Assembly (NCBI GenBank): GCA_028554795.2
Contig: CM068838.1
Coordinates: 95,148,797-95,212,796 of the forward strand
Reading direction: 5' to 3'
Source: Sinohyriopsis cumingii
Taxonomy: Eukaryota; Mollusca; Bivalvia; Unionida; Unionidae
Length of the DNA: 64,000 bases
The notes under the pieces are model-generated. The model had not been told where the DNA came from. It saw nothing but the letters and a program-made list of their open reading frames with translations, and did no database searches. Below, piece after piece: positions 10,862-27,100 of this stretch. Numbering within the stretch: the first letter of the stretch is position 1; every line of letters begins with the position of its first letter. A program made the translations under genes and the position numbers.

Positions 10862-13800
10862 AATAAATCTGATTCTATTCTTTTAATTAAATTACTATAA
10901 GTGAAAATGAAATATATGTGCACAGAACAAAATTGCAGATCCTCCCCAATATCCTGGGTGGTAAGTACCTTTTCATAAATGAATTTAAGATGAATGTGTT
11001 GATTGTTGTATATCTCGTATTCTAAGAACTGTTGCTATAATGCGATGATTACGCTCACATTGTATACGTCACCCTTTGAAAGCCATCGTGCAGGTTTATA
11101 AATTTAGAATCTATTTACACTGAAACCTACATATCCTATATTGATAAAATAGGCCGTAACTCTTTGGGTGGGTTTCTAATACACGGGCATTATATTCATG
11201 AGATGTGACACACTAAACAGGAAAGAAAATTATTCAGCATACCAGAAAATATCGTGGACTTGAGAAATTGCGTAAACAATTGCTCTCCTTAAAAATTTTG
11301 TATTATATGCAGATTTACAAAGGAATACGTATTCTCCACGCGTTAACAGACGCTAAAGAATAATTAAAAAATTATATTACAAAACGCGAATTTGTTTAAA
11401 AGTTGGATTTGGGCAAAATATATTTCACAACTCCCATTTGGCAACCTAATGGCATTTCTGCTCCCTGTCAGACATGTGACGAAAGGAAAAAAGCTATTTT
11501 TTATAATCTTGAAAATTAATTTCTGGCAAATTCTAATGTTTGCGAAATTAATGCATTTTTTAATATATTTTATCCTAAAAATGATAACATGAACTTAATA
11601 TCAATAAATCCATAACAAGATTAGTGGCAAATGTCAGAACATTATTCACACACAGAAAATACCCAAGTTTCGATATAGTGTGGAAGTCCTTCATAATTGC
11701 CAACAGAAAAATACCTCTCCACTCCATTTGCGTGTCTACACTCTAACAGTTTCCATTTATATTTAAAGATGCCGAGACGCGAACCAACATGGAAAGAACT
11801 GAGATGTCGCTGATTCGTAAATGCGCCCGCATATGGCCACTCGTGCATCCCAAACCAGGCACAGAACATCTGATGAAAAGTAATACGACGACCACCTAGA
11901 TGTGACAATATTTTACGAATTTGTGCGAGAGAAGGGTGGATTTACAAGAGCTAGACATGCAAATGGGTAGGCAGAGCTTAACCTTATTTCAGGGAGGTTA
12001 CGTAGTGTCGAACAACAAGCTGGGATTTATAATCAGCGATTAACTGGCTTACAGAGTTACTCACCTGACCTAGGTTACACGAACCTAAGCTCTTTCACAG
12101 TAGTGACGTCATTATTGGACCATATATAGCCAAAGTCACTGAAAGAAAGTATAAACGGTGATTTGGAAAAGAGCTGGTGGCATTGTTCTCAAGCGTTCAA
12201 CTCAAGCCAGGGTAAATAGTCAGCCTTTAGGTAAGTGCCTCCTTTTAATCATAGCTGCAGCAGACACTCTTCCTCACAAACCACTTTCCAGCAAGTCAAC
12301 TTCAAGTAATCCAATGCGAAAAAGCCCGTCGCATAAAGTAGGATTGCAAACAAAGCTTTGTAAGCACCCATTGATTTGGAGTAATAACTAGTGAATAGTT
12401 ATAAAACATTTATCTGAAGACACTAACATAATCGGTGTAAGCTGAGATAAAGAAGAAAAAATCACTTTAGGAAGTAATTAGAAGTTTCGTATAACGGTAG
12501 ATAAGTTGTATAATGCCTAATAGACTATATGTGTGCTTAGGCTAATTACTATCCAGACTAATGTTCAATAAGTGCGGTAGGTAAGTTCCATGATGCCTAA
12601 TGGATTAAATGTGTGCTTAGGCTAATTATTTGCAAGCATACTAGACTATAAGTGGCAGATAAATGAGTTGTGGGTAAATGTTTGACTATGCATCAAGGAA
12701 CGAATTAGCTAGAAATATTTAATAGTTTTAAATTAGGAATTTTCTAAACTCAGTTATATAGTTGTAGATTTTAAAGCATGCATAATTGATAACTTTGACA
12801 AAGTATATTCAGCAATGAAATTTCTTTATCTAGTGTTTTTTCTAGCCAATGTTGTAATGCAATGACGTATGTCAATAGACCTATTTACCTCAAATAATGG
12901 GCAAGTTGGCCAACAGTTTGGTAGGTGTTATACCTCGAAATTCAAAAACTAAACTTTCACAGATTTATAATAATCCTGGCACGAACATACACACATACAT
13001 ACATACATACATACATACATACATACATACATACATTAATGTGGTCATTGAAATATTCCGTTGCTCGAGCAAGTTACTGTTTTCACGGGCAAGCAAATAT
13101 TTAGGATGCAAATAATGCATCGGGTGTGACAAAAATGTTTATTATTACACGTATAAACTTTGGAATTGAACTTTTAAACAGGCAGGTACAAATATGACAT
13201 TCGCATCCCACTCATCAACACATCCTTCTTTTACCAAAATTAAAAATTAGTTTAGAAAGCAATTAATATCTGATTATTTTTTTTCTTCTATTCTATGTAT
13301 GTATAGCATCATGAACTTCATATTACATCTACTCAGCATGGTGTTTGTTGTTCTTTTCCACGGGATTCAAACAGAAAAGCCGTTTCGCGACTTGTATACC
13401 GCTGGCAACACCAAATGTCGGGCTGACCATGAGTGCGGATTTCACGGTGAATCATTCAGGTGGTGTTATACAGATGACGCGAGATACTGGGAATATTGTT
13501 GCAGTGAAGAGTGCACCTTTCATGGACAAACTTACCTGTATTGTAAATCTGGATCGACGTGGGAATATTGTAGCGAACCTAGTTACGAGACAGAAAATGG
13601 AGGACAGTGTCATCCGGAACATCCTTGCGGTCTACACAGAGATTCTTATGAGATAAATCTCAGGTTTTGGTGTTATACAGATATTGAGAAGAAAATAAAG
13701 GCATTGTGCTGTCCACAGAGTACCCCTGGCTGCAATAACGATATTGATTATTATTATTCCACATAACACAACCATAAGCGGTGAATTATTTGGTATCCTG

Positions 13801-16800
13801 AGCGACTTTTTTGATGCAGCATCTGTACTGTGCAATTTCTTAACTTACTAGCGCAGAACATAGGAGGAATCACTAGAATATATTTGCGCATCTGAAAATA
13901 TTGCAACGCTCAAGCATTACAAATACTGTTTTTATTAAAATTACAACATAACAAAATTGGTGATAACGTTACAAATAGGATTTAATGAAAAATCAACGAA
14001 AATTCGATCGTAATATTGGTAATGCCTAAAGAATTTATCAGTAAGTCGTCGATCCATTTCAAGGTCACTGTTACTATTTATTTGTCTCCTCGTTTTGAAC
14101 AACAATTTAATAAAATGCAGTGTCACTAAGCTTTGTCTGTTGTTTGTACAAATAGTCGCAGATATATGAGGACAATCTTGACATTTTCTATTTTCTACAG
14201 GAAACCTAATGATGATAATGTGGAAAAGGAAATGAATAAGAGTACGATAAATTATGTGGATAATAATAATAATAATAATAATAATAAACAATTTTAAATT
14301 AATCTAAAGCACTGGTGACATCATAATAATGTTCACCATGAAATTAACGACATTGTCAGCACATTACTATATATCATATATAGGACACAAAAGATAAGTA
14401 CCAGTTTTAAGGACCAATTCAAGTACTTAAGCAGAGCTAATCAATACTAAGCCCAACTCCCTTGGATTATGAGTCCATCATTGTTATGAGTTGAGCTATC
14501 TCCGTTGAGGTATGAGCTAGTATTACGACAATACCAAATGTTGCTCTTTCTAACAATTCTTCTCCTTTCAGCCGTTGTTTCTTATTTTACAATGATAATA
14601 GCACTTATATATAGTAAAACCACTTCAAGTACTTAAGCAGGCTAATCAATACTAAACACAACTCCATTGGATTATGACTCCAACAATTTTATGAGTTGAG
14701 CTATCGCCGTTTACAGATTGCTCGATAATGAGGTATGAGGTAGTATTACGACAATGTCAAATGTTGCTCCTTCTAATAATTCTTCTCCTTTCAACCGTTG
14801 CTTTGTTTTTTAAAACGATAATAGTACTTGTGCATATTAAGCATAGTAATGTCACCATCACCATAACTGCTGTTACTACAAATCAATAAGTCAAGTCTTA
14901 TATCATTCAGCAGTTCAATTAATCAGCTTATCGGATATAATTCATGCCGTGTTGACTAAAGATGGTAACTCTCCTAATTTATATATTGTTTATTAAGTAT
15001 TACAAGACTTGAGCCTATTTTTGCTAATGCATTATCATTTCATCTACGAAAAGTTTTGGGTCTTCCATTTTGTATTGTAACATTCTGAGTAGGCCATTTA
15101 GAACTCGAAGTGAATCGTGCGTTATATATTGCTCGCACAAAAATGCAATTTTCTCTTCCATAAAGTAAATTGAGATATAACACTATAGATAAATTCAGAT
15201 ATCACACTACACAAATTTTCATCCGGAACTATCACCCTTGTATATTTAATCTTGATCTGCCTTCAAATACAGAAGGCATTTAATCGAAACCATTCGAAAG
15301 TTAACAATAGGATAATGAACAAACAAACATGTTTGACTAATGACAACATGAGACAATAAAATTGCCAAATCAATCAGATCTTGGCCATAGTGAATGAAAC
15401 TAAAATGAGTTAAGGATCATCGTCAATAGTATATATCTCTGCAACCAAACTAAATTCAAAAATAATTCAATATAAAAATATTTAACATAATTAAGACTAT
15501 CTTTTGCTATCTTTATTTCTGAGTATATAACGTAAATTAAAATTAATAATATAATATAAAGAATGGAAAGAGACAATAATTAAAGGAGAAAAAATACGTC
15601 CATTTTCCAGATGATCATACAAAGGTAATTGCATATATGGTGAAAATTCACCGTGAGACTTAAGGGAAATTAAATTAATATATCGTCAGCAGTAGCTTTG
15701 AAGATTTCCTGCTACAACAAACTAGAAAGGCACTTTCAGAAAACGCGATATAGGCTTTAATCAGCTTGCTATATCCACACATACACAAAGGGAGGAAATC
15801 CAAATTAACGCGTTCTTACCTTTTTCAGAAACGTTACGTCATTACTTAATGCATCATACATATTGATAGTTATATGAGAGAGTGGAGGGTGGGGTATACG
15901 AGAACTAGACATGCACATGAGCAGGGAGATCTTTCTCCTTGTTTATGAGGTCAGGTTTACTCGTTTATAAAAGTATTCACCTGCTACAACGAAATAGAAA
16001 GGCACTTTCAGAAAATGAATTAAATGACTAACATTGCCAAATCTTAAACGGGTAGCAACGCAAACGGAAATAACATCAAATACAAATGGCACTAGAGGTA
16101 AGCACAAAATATTTATTATACAATCTACATAAAATGCATTCTTTGTTTCCTTTATATAACATTACTGTTAAATTATCAATAACGATCTTTTTTTGTTTTG
16201 AACGTTTTCATTAGGCTCAAGATCGTGTATAACATGTTATATCTTCCTGAGCTTGTTTTGTAATAAAAATATGTACATAAAAGTCAAAAGTTCAAAAGGT
16301 ACAATCAATATTATCGTAATCTAGAGATTCACGACAAAACACACTACTGTTCACAAATAAAATAACAACAATCGAGAATAAGAGACCTACATTTACTTAT
16401 TGTAATGTCAGTGTTGAAATTAATTAAATTTGTATCATCAAAGCAGCACGGCTTGACTAACCCTTGAGCTCCTGAAAATATTTATATTTATGCTTTCGGT
16501 GCAATGCGAGACGCCAGAACCTCTCGTTTGAATTATTCATGTATCTACCATATTTCATTAGAATTTACAGACCACAGCCTTAAGAAGTATATATGAATAC
16601 AACTTTGAATACACGTCAATTAGGCCAGATTTAATAGCCCTTTAAAACCTCTATTGGGTTTTAAATAGAATATATTAATCACAGGGAATTATCTCGAATC
16701 AGGATGAAAGTCAAGGAAAGTGATATCATTGATGACTGGAGTTTTAGAAAACCATTAAACAAAACATGAGACAGACATTGCAATGTAAAGAATATAAACG

Positions 16801-19800
16801 TACATACAAATTCTAAACCTTCTGATCTCTCTGAATTTAGTCATTGAGGAATGACACAATTAAAAAGTTATTTAAAGTGCGTAATGCTTTGGGAAACAAT
16901 ACATTGAAAAACGTGCAGTGAACAGAAAGCTTAAATTCGTTACTTCAACGGATCGAATTATTGATCCCATTAAGATTTGAATTTTCATCAGAAGCTGATA
17001 TTAAAGGATCACATCACACCATCAATATTATTATAATTTCTACATACCCTTGGCAATGAATGTTATGTATTTTATTCTTGGCCTGTTTTAACTGTGGTCG
17101 CCTCGGTGCATGACACAAACATGCTGTATTAGACCAAATCCATATAACAATGATTGAGAATGTTAACATGGTATAAACAATGGTTTTCCAGCTGCTGATT
17201 TTGTGCAGTGTTATTAATATTTCATTTATATTTGTTAATTTTTTCTCCATCGTTTTATTATGTGTTAAATGGTAATTTTTAATTAACCTTGTCAAAAATC
17301 AAGTTCATGTTGTACCTGACTGGTAACGTCTATTTTGTAAAGAAACAAAATACGTAGTTACAAATTTCTGTATAATGGTGGATTAAATATTCAGGTCATT
17401 ATTAATGACAAACATATTAATACTCTTGATTCCGAGCTTAAAAACGTCTAGAACCAAAGTTTCCACTAAGTTGTCATATTACTCTCAGAAAATGCTAATT
17501 GTGTCCAAAGCCAAGCAGAGGATTTTATAATCATGCTAAATTGACCATTGTTTACTACTGCATCAGAGCTGAAGTGGAAATCATTTGTATTATTGTATTC
17601 AGTTTTTGGTTTGAGCGGAATTATTTATTCAAATATTTAATCACTGGAATTACAAAGTTCTGAATAGAGTTGTAGCGATAGTGAAACGGATGTTGATTTA
17701 ATTCTGGAATTTCTAAAATATTTCAGATATAATATGATTTGTCATTGTAATTAACACTATAATGTTTTGTAAGAAACGAATTTCTTTGATTGTACTAGCC
17801 AATACCTACACCGGTAAATATGTGCTCACCAAAGTTATGATTATTAGTCTAATTAGATACACATACATTTAATTCCTAACTATCTTTAGGAAAGAAAGCA
17901 TACACACATTCATACAATTTTTAATCTTAATTTGTTTTAAACGTTGTATCACACAAGTTTGAACTCTTCTGGAAGGCGTTTCCCATGACAAACAGATATT
18001 TTAAAAACTGCAGAAACTTCAAGTCCAACTAACCACTATTTAAATTACTCGATGCAGGAATTTAGGTTTTAAATGGTGATAGGAAATCGATCTTTATTTA
18101 AGTGATGTTTGCACATCCATATATAAACACTACAAGCATTATTGATAATTACACAGGTGTTCTCTTTGAAATAACTGTCACAGTAAATCTTACAGAAGAA
18201 AGCTTATTTCAAAGGGTGTGTTGAATAACGTACACTTACCTTTGGAAAACAAATACAGATATAATTATGTTAATTCTACAAGCTGTTATATGCGAACTGG
18301 CATTCTTTCTACCAGTACTGGCCCTTGAGTCCATATCATTACTGTAACATAATGAAAAACTAAAGTATGAAGTAGCTTGTGCCCTAACAAGGGGAATACT
18401 TTTTTATTGTCAGTGAAGATCATCGGAACTTTAGGAGGAGTGTCAGATGTTTAAAGCCAAATTTGAAAAGGTTAGTTTGTTTTATTTTATCTTCAACGAC
18501 AAGCTAAACAGTTATTATTATTATTAAATCTACTTTATTCTTGTAATTCACTTCCAAAGATTTGCAACTAAATATGTACGATAAAGTTATAAACAATAAT
18601 AATAAAATAAAAACTTTTTGTTATTGTTATTATCATGATTGTTGTCATTCTTCTCATTTTTACTATTTATCCTTGTGTATCGTTGCAGAGTAAATCAATA
18701 GTTAGAGGCGGGAACAGTCCGCCAAATTCACAAACACAAAAGGTAGGACTGAGATAATTATGAAAACATCAATAAAGTTTGCTGAATGCTCTATAATTTT
18801 TGTCAGAAAACATTTTCACCGATGATGCAATAAACAAAATATAGCTTTGTAAACAACGTTGCACATTAATCATGAACTATCTTATTATTTCTAAGGGAAA
18901 CGTGTCAGTCCACATCTAATAAAAAATACAAAATTATAACAATTAAAGACTATCTCCACTAATTCCCTTTATAGATGTATAATCATTGCAAAGCCATTTT
19001 TTCTTGACGTATACGATAAGACATGTAAGTACATTCAGATCCAGCCTTACAAATAAAATATTTGTAAATAACTTCAACTAAATCCTTCTGTCTCTGTTTG
19101 ATGCTGTTTCTATTTATTTAAAAAAATCGTTTTCATGCGTACATTACGTGATAGAACTGTGACGTCGATTATTATAACTGGAAGGTCGCCAACAAAGCAA
19201 AGTGGAATTAAAGTTGACATCGGTTATGTAATGTCAAATTAGGCGAATGTTTTGTTTGTTTTCTTAAAGTGTATCGAATCATTATTTACTTGGCTTTTGG
19301 CAGGAGAATACGACCAGAGACCATAATTGTGTGTGTGATGTGACACGCCTAACAAATTGTAATTATTGTCTGCTATTGAAGTACTACAATTTCCAGTAAA
19401 GGCAGTTATTAAGAATCAGTTTATATTCACAGTTAAAATATATAGACATGACTATTCAAACAAGGAAATAAACAACATAATACAGCTTCTCAAGGAAAAT
19501 GGATCAGTCAGTTTTGGGAAACATAAAGGAAGCTTCAACAAGTATTTATTTATTTATTATTCTAAATAGAAAAAACAAAAAGGCATTACTTAACTGGTTT
19601 TGTAACCTACTAAATTTATACATTACCTGAAAAGTTCTTTTTTAAACAGATAATGCCATTAGGTAAATTATTCCAATAATAGGATTGTTCTCAGAAAATG
19701 TACAACTTGTTTGTAGCAACTATCAATATTAGTATGTAACTAATTACACAATTTGTTTTCAGAGCGAGTTTATAATACCCAATCCAGCAAATCATCTTCA

Positions 19801-19991
19801 TATTTATAAATGTTGTTGAATTATTGTATAGTCTTTATCGTATATATCTCGAGGTGTTCTACACAAATGAGCATGCTATATTCATGAATCTTACTTATTA
19901 AGACACAAAGTATTATACAGATACAGGGGTACGGTATCCTTCACAGCTGTAACTTAGGGTTAGTTCACATTTTCCTATATCATAAAAATTT

Positions 19992-20042
<51 letters not shown>

Positions 20043-20468
20043 TAATAATAAAGGAAGACTACCAGTATTAATGATAACAATACATATATTCAAAAAAGTT
20101 AAAGAAAAGTTCAAATCAAAACAAAATCACAGCCACCTCCGCCCCTAAAACCCAAAAGCCAAAGGGTCAGTACTTTATAGTGAATGTATTTCGTAAGCTT
20201 AGGCCAATAGTTGGGATTAACTTGGTTAGCCTGCAGCAGACACTTTGAGCTTGTTGATCAAGAAGGATTACTAACAATGTTGACTACGTCTACAATATAA
20301 TAAATTTTGCACGGCTACATTGAAATTCATGTCAGTGCTCGGTCAGGATATTCATCAGAGAGGGTCAGAAAACAAAAAACACAGTCACTCTGCAATAGAG
20401 AAAACATTTAATGGACTTGAGAAATTCAGCAAAGTTGAGAACACAAATATATTGTAAGTTTAACCGAT
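10221..20468 (+). repeat. Tandem ~10.25-kb unit, copy 2
   Basis: Nearly base-for-base equal to copy 1. Its (TA)n tract (10769-10858) has the interrupted form shared with copies 3 and 4. Its coding exon is identical to copy 1, whereas its right third (about 18590-19130) shares small indels with copy 3. The copy is therefore a mosaic, which points to gene conversion or unequal exchange in the array. Confidence 0.98.
13311..13766 (+). CDS. Secreted cysteine-rich protein, copy 2 (type A)
   Basis: Same protein as copy 1, with signal peptide, 14 cysteines and a Tyr-rich acidic tail. Coding DNA is identical to copy 1 although flanking segments on both sides of the unit are closer to copies 3 and 4, so the coding block has been kept or copied separately. 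The promoter is at 12104-12128, the first exon ends at 12230 and the acceptor AG is at 13305-13306. Confidence 0.85.
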   Translation: MNFILHLLSMVFVVLFHGIQTEKPFRDLYTAGNTKCRADHECGFHGESFRWCYTDDARYWEYCCSEECTFHGQTYLYCKSGSTWEYCSEPSYETENGGQCHPEHPCGLHRDSYEINLRFWCYTDIEKKIKALCCPQSTPGCNNDIDYYYST

Positions 20469-21022
20469 GATAGCATTATTTCCTATAATACGCAGCAACG
20501 ATATTACAATGTTATGACCAATAAGTATTCAATGACAACATACACTTAGACGTTGACAACACGACTATGTTGAATTGCCATATTATTTCATTAATGAAGT
20601 AAAGAGTGATGCTATTGAGGCATGATATATTTGCATCTGTTTCCCATGGTACATTTTACAAGCGCACAAATAGGCACACCACAAACACAACAACAACGCT
20701 GATGAATTCAATGCAGTTACAGTAGCGTGCATGAAGCATAAATCATGAAGGACCCAATCTTGTAATAATGCTGACATTTAAATGAGTTATAAGAAAGTAG
20801 TCCTGACAGTATAATTAGTGATAAAGTTCGACAGTAGATGATAATAAGCTTCATTATACCAAAGAGGATTGAATCCATGTTGATTTCCCAGTCAAACCTG
20901 ACAACCAGAACGGGTTGTAATATTTGGTTGACATGCTGTCTAGAGGGATATGTTGACTGCAAATGTATATTCAACGATAACTATACACAGACTGTTGCGT
21001 AAAAATACAGTTAGATGTATAT

Positions 21023-21121
<99 letters not shown>

Positions 21122-24100
21122 AATAAATCTGATTCTATTCTTTTAATTAAATTACTATAAGTGAAAATGAAATATATGTGCACAGAACAAAATTGCAGAT
21201 CCTCCCCAATATCCTGGGTGGTAAGTACCTTTTCATAAATGAATTTAAGATGAATGTGTTGATTGTTGTATATCTCGTATTCTAAGAACTGTTGCTATAA
21301 TGCGATGATTACGCTCACATTGTATACGTCACCCTTTGAAAGCCATCGTGCAGGTTTATAAATTTAGAATCTATTTACACTGAAACCTACATATCCTATA
21401 TTGATAAAATAGGCCGTAACTCTTTGGGTGGGTTTCTAATACACGGGCATTATATTCATGAGATGTGACACACTAAACAGGAAAGAAAATTATTCAGCAT
21501 ACCAGAAAATATCGTGGACTTGAGAAATTGCGTAAACAATTGCTCTCCTTAAAAATTTTGTATTATATGCAGATTTACAAAGGAATACGTATTCTCCACG
21601 CGTTAACAGACGCTAAAGAATAATTAAAAAATTATATTACAAAACGCGAATTTGTTTAAAAGTTGGATTTGGGCAAAATATATTTCACAACTCCCATTTG
21701 GCAACCTAATGGCATTTCTGCTCCCTGTCAGACATGTGACGAAAGGAAAAAAGCTATTTTTTATAATCTTGAAAATTAATTTCTGGCAAATTCTAATGTT
21801 TGCGAAATTAATGTATTTTTTAATATATTTTATCCTAAAAATGATAACATGAACTTAATATCAATAAATCCATAACAAGATTAGTGGCAAATGTCAGAAC
21901 ATTATTCACACACAGAAAATACCCAAGTTTCGATATAGTGTGGAAGTCCTTCATAATTACCAACAGAAAAATACCTCTCCACTCCATTTGCGTGTCTACA
22001 CTCTAACAGTTTCCATTTATATTTAAAGATGCCGAGACGCGAACCAACATGGAAAGAACTGAGATGTCGCTGATTCGTAAATGCGCCCGCATATGGCCAC
22101 TCGTGCATCCCAAACCAGGCACAGAACATCTGATGAAAAGTAATACGACGACCACCTAGATGTGACAATATTTTACGAATTTGTGCGAGAGAAGGGTGGA
22201 TTTACAAGAGCTAGACATGCAAATGGGTAGGCAGAGCTTAACCTTATTTCAGGGAGGTTACGTAGTGTCGAACAACAAGCTGGGATTTATAATCAGCGAT
22301 TAACTGGCTTACAGAGTTACTCACCTGACCTAGGTTACACGAACCTAAGCTCTTTCACAGTAGTGACGTCATTATTGGACCATATATAGCCAAAGTCACT
22401 GAAAGAAAGTATAAACGGTGATTTGGAAAAGAGCTGGTGGCATTGTTCTCAAGCGTTCAACTCAAGCCAGGGTAAATAGTCAGCCTTTAGGTAAGTGCCT
22501 CCTTTTAATCATAGCTGCAGCAGACACTCTTCCTCACAAACCACTTTCCAGCAAGTCAACTTCAAGTAATCCAATGCGAAAAAGCCCGTCGCATAAAGTA
22601 GGATTGCAAACAAAGCTTTGTAAGCACCCATTGATTTGGAGTAATAACTAGTGAATAGTTATAAAACATTTATCTGAAGACACTAACATAATCGGTGTAA
22701 GCTGAGATAAAGAAGAAAAAATCACTTTAGGAAGTAATTAGAAGTTTCGTATAACGGTAGATAAGTTGTATAATGCCTAATAGACTATATGTGTGCTTAG
22801 GCTAATTACTATCCAGACTAATGTTCAATAAGTGCGGTAGGTAAGTTCCATGATGCCTAATGGATTAAATGTGTGCTTAGGCTAATTATTTGCAAGCATA
22901 CTAGACTATAAGTGGCAGATAAATGAGTTGTGGGTAAATGTTTGACTATGCATCAAGGAACGAATTAGCTAGAAATATTTAATAGTTTTAAATTAGGAAT
23001 TTTCTAAACTCAGTTATATAGTTGTAGATTTTAAAGCATGCATAATTGATAACTTTGACAAAGTATATTCAGCAATGAAATTTCTTTATCTAGTGTTTTT
23101 TCTAGCCAATGTTGTAGTGCAATGACGTATGTCAATAGACCTATTTACCTCAAATAATGGGCAAGTTGGCCAACAGTTTGGTAGGTGTTATACCTCGAAA
23201 TTCAAAAACTAAACTTTCACAGATTTATAATAATCCTGGCACGAACATACACACATACATACATACATACATACATACATACATACATTAATGTGGTCAT
23301 TGAAATATTCCGTTGCTCGAGCAAGTTACTGTTTTCACGGGCAAGCAAATATTTAGGATGCAAATAATGCATCGGGTGTGACAAAAATGTTTATTATTAC
23401 ACGTATAAACTTTGGAATTGAACTTTTAAACAGGCAGGTACAAATATGACATTCGCATCCCACTCATCAACACATCCTTCTTTTACCAAAATTAAAAATT
23501 AGTTTAGAAAGCAATTAATGTCTGATTATTTTTTGTCTTCTATTCTATGTATGTATAGCATCATGAACTTCATATTACATCTACTCAGCATGGTGTTTGT
23601 TGTTCTTTTCCACGGGATTCAAACAGAAAAGCCGTTTCGCGACTTGTATACCGCTGGCAACACCAAATGTCGGGCTGACCATGAGTGCGGATTTCACGGT
23701 GAATCATTCAGGTGGTGTTATACAGATGACGCGAATAACTGGGAATATTGCTGCAGTGAAGAGTGCACCTTTAATGGACAAACGTACCTGAATTGTAAAT
23801 CTGGATCGACGTGGGAATATTGTAGCGAACCTAGTTACGAGACAGAAAATGGAGGACAGTGTCATCCGGAACATCCTTGCGGTCTACACAGAGATTCTTA
23901 TCAGATAAGTCACAGTTTTTGGTGTTATACAGATATTGAGAAGAAAATAGAGGCATTGTGCTGTCCACAGTTTACCCCTGGCTGCAATGACGATTCTTAT
24001 TATGATGATTCCACATAACACAACCATAAGCGGTGAATTATTTGGTATCCTGAGCGACTTTTTTGATGCAGCATCTGTACTGTGCAATTTCTTAACTTAC

Positions 24101-27100
24101 TAGCGCAGAACATAGGAGGAATCACTAGAATATATTTGCGCATCTGAAAATATTGCAACGCTCAAGCATTACAAATACTGTTTTTATTAAAATTACAACA
24201 TAACAAAATTGGTGATAACGTTACAAATAGGATTTAATGAAAAATCAACGAAAATTCGATCGTAATATTGGTAATGCCTAAAGAATTTATCAGTAAGTCG
24301 TCGATCCATTTCAAGGTCACTGTTACTATTTATTTGTCTCCTCGTTTTGAACAACAATTTAATAAAATGCAGTGTCACTAAGCTTTGTCTGTTGTTTGTA
24401 CAAATAGTCGCAGATATATGAGGACAATCTTGACATTTTCTATTTTCTACAGGAAACCTAATGATGATAATGTGGAAAAGGAAATGAATAAGAGTACGAT
24501 AAATTATGTGGATAATAATAATAATAATAATAATAAACAATTTTAAATTAATCTAAAGCACTGGTGACATCATAATAATGTTCACCATGAAATTAACGAC
24601 ATTGTCAGCACATTACTATATATCATATATAGGACACAAAAGATAAGTACCAGTTTTAAGGACCAATTCAAGTACTTAAGCAGAGCTAATCAATACTAAG
24701 CCCAACTCCCTTGGATTATGAGTCCATCATTGTTATGAGTTGAGCTATCTCCGTTGAGGTATGAGCTAGTATTACGACAATACCAAATGTTGCTCTTTCT
24801 AACAATTCTTCTCCTTTCAGCCGTTGTTTCTTATTTTACGATGATAATAGCACTTATATATAGTAAAACCACTTCAAGTACTTAAGCAGGCTAATCAATA
24901 CTAAACACAACTCCATTGGATTATGACTCCAACAATTTTATGAGTTGAGCTATCGCCGTTTACAGATTGCTCGATAATGAGGTATGAGGTAGTATTACGA
25001 CAATGTCAAATGTTGCTCCTTCTAATAATTCTTCTCCTTTCAACCGTTGCTTTGTTTTTTAAAACGATAATAGCACTTGTGCATATTAAGCATAGTAATG
25101 TCACCATCACCATAACTGCTGTTACTATAAATCAATAAGTCAAGTCTTATAACATTCAGCAGTTCAATTAATCAGCTTATCGGATATAATTCATGCCGTG
25201 TTGACTAAAGATGGTAACTCTCCTAATTTATATATTGTTTATTAAGTATTACAAGACTTGAGCCTATTTTTGCTAATGCATTATCATTTCATCTACGAAA
25301 AGTTTTGGGTCTTCCATTTTGTATTGTAACATTCTGAGTAGGCCATTTAGAACTCGAAGTGAATCGTGCGTTATATATTGCTCGCACAAAAATGCAATTT
25401 TCTCTTCCAGAAAGTAAATTGAGATATAACACTATAGATAAATTCAGATATCACACTACACAAATTTTCATCCGGAACTATCACCCTTGTATATGTAATC
25501 TTGATCTGCCTTCAAATACAGAAGGCATTTAATCGAAACCATTCGAAAGTTAACAATAGGATAATGAACAAACAAACATGTTTGACTAATGACAACATGA
25601 GACAATAAAATTGCCAAATCAATCAGATCTTGGCCATAGTGAATGAAACTAAAATGAGTTAAGGATCATCGTCAATAGTATATATCTCTGCAACCAAACT
25701 AAATTCAAAAATAATTCAATATAAAAATATTTAACATAATTAAGACTATCTTTTGCTATCTTTATTTCTGAGTATATAACGTAAATTAAAATTAATAATA
25801 TAATATAAAGAATGGAAAGAGACAATAATTAAAGGAGAAAAAATACGTCCATTTTCCAGATGATCATACAAAGGTAATTGCATATATGGTGAAAATTCAC
25901 CGTGAGACTTAAGGGAAATTAAATTAATATATCGTCAGCAGTAGCTTTGAAGATTTCCTGCTACAACAAACTAGAAAGGCACTTTCAGAAAACGCGATAT
26001 AGGCTTTAATCAGCTTGCTATATCCACACATACACAAAGGGAGGAAATCCAAATTAACGCGTTCTTACCTTTTTCAGAAACGTTACGTCATTACTTAATG
26101 CATCATACATATTGATAGTTATATGAGAGAGTGGAGGGTGGGGTATACGAGAACTAGACATGCACATGAGCAGGGAGATCTTTCTCCTTGTTTATGAGGT
26201 CAGGTTTACTCGTTTATAAAAGTATTCACCTGCTACAACGAAATAGAAAGGCACTTTCAGAAAATGAATTAAATGACTAACATTGCCAAATCTTAAACGG
26301 GTAGCAACGCAAACGGAAATAACATCAAATACAAATGGCACTAGAGGTAAGCACAAAATATTTATTATACAATCTACATAAAATGCATTCTTTGTTTCCT
26401 TTATATAACATTACTGTTAAATTATCAATAACGATCTTTTTTTGTTTTGAACGTTTTCATTAGGCTCAAGATCGTGTATAACATGTTATATCTTCCTGAG
26501 CTTGTTTTGTAATAAAAATATGTACATAAAAGTCAAAAGTTCAAAAGGTACAATCAATATTATCGTAATCTAGAGATTCACGACAAAACACACTACTGTT
26601 CACAAATAAAATAACAACAATCGAGAATAAGAGACCTACATTTACTTATTGTAATGTCAGTGTTGAAATTAATTAAATTTGTATCATCAAAGCAGCACGG
26701 CTTGACTAACCCTTGAGCTCCTGAAAATATTTATATTTATGTTTTCGGTGCAATGCGAGACGCCAGAACCTCTCGTTTGAATTATTCATGTATCTACCAT
26801 ATTTCATTAGAATTTACAGACCACAGCCTTAAGAAGTATATATGAATACAACTTTGAATACACGTCAATTAGGCCAGATTTAATAGCCCTTTAAAACCTC
26901 TATTGGGTTTTAAATAGAATATATTAATCACAGGGAATTATCTCGAATCAGGATGAAAGTCAAGGAAAGTGATATCATTGATGACTGGAGTTTTAGAAAA
27001 CCATTAAACAAAACATGAGACAGACATTGCAATGTAAAGAATATAAACGTACATACAAATTCTAAACCTTCTGATCTCTCTGAATTTAGTCATTGAGGAA

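Noticed and set aside
23518-23562. N-terminal extension of the type B protein from an earlier ATG
   Set aside because: It lies within the pyrimidine tract and acceptor of the predicted intron, and copies 1 and 2 have ATA there.
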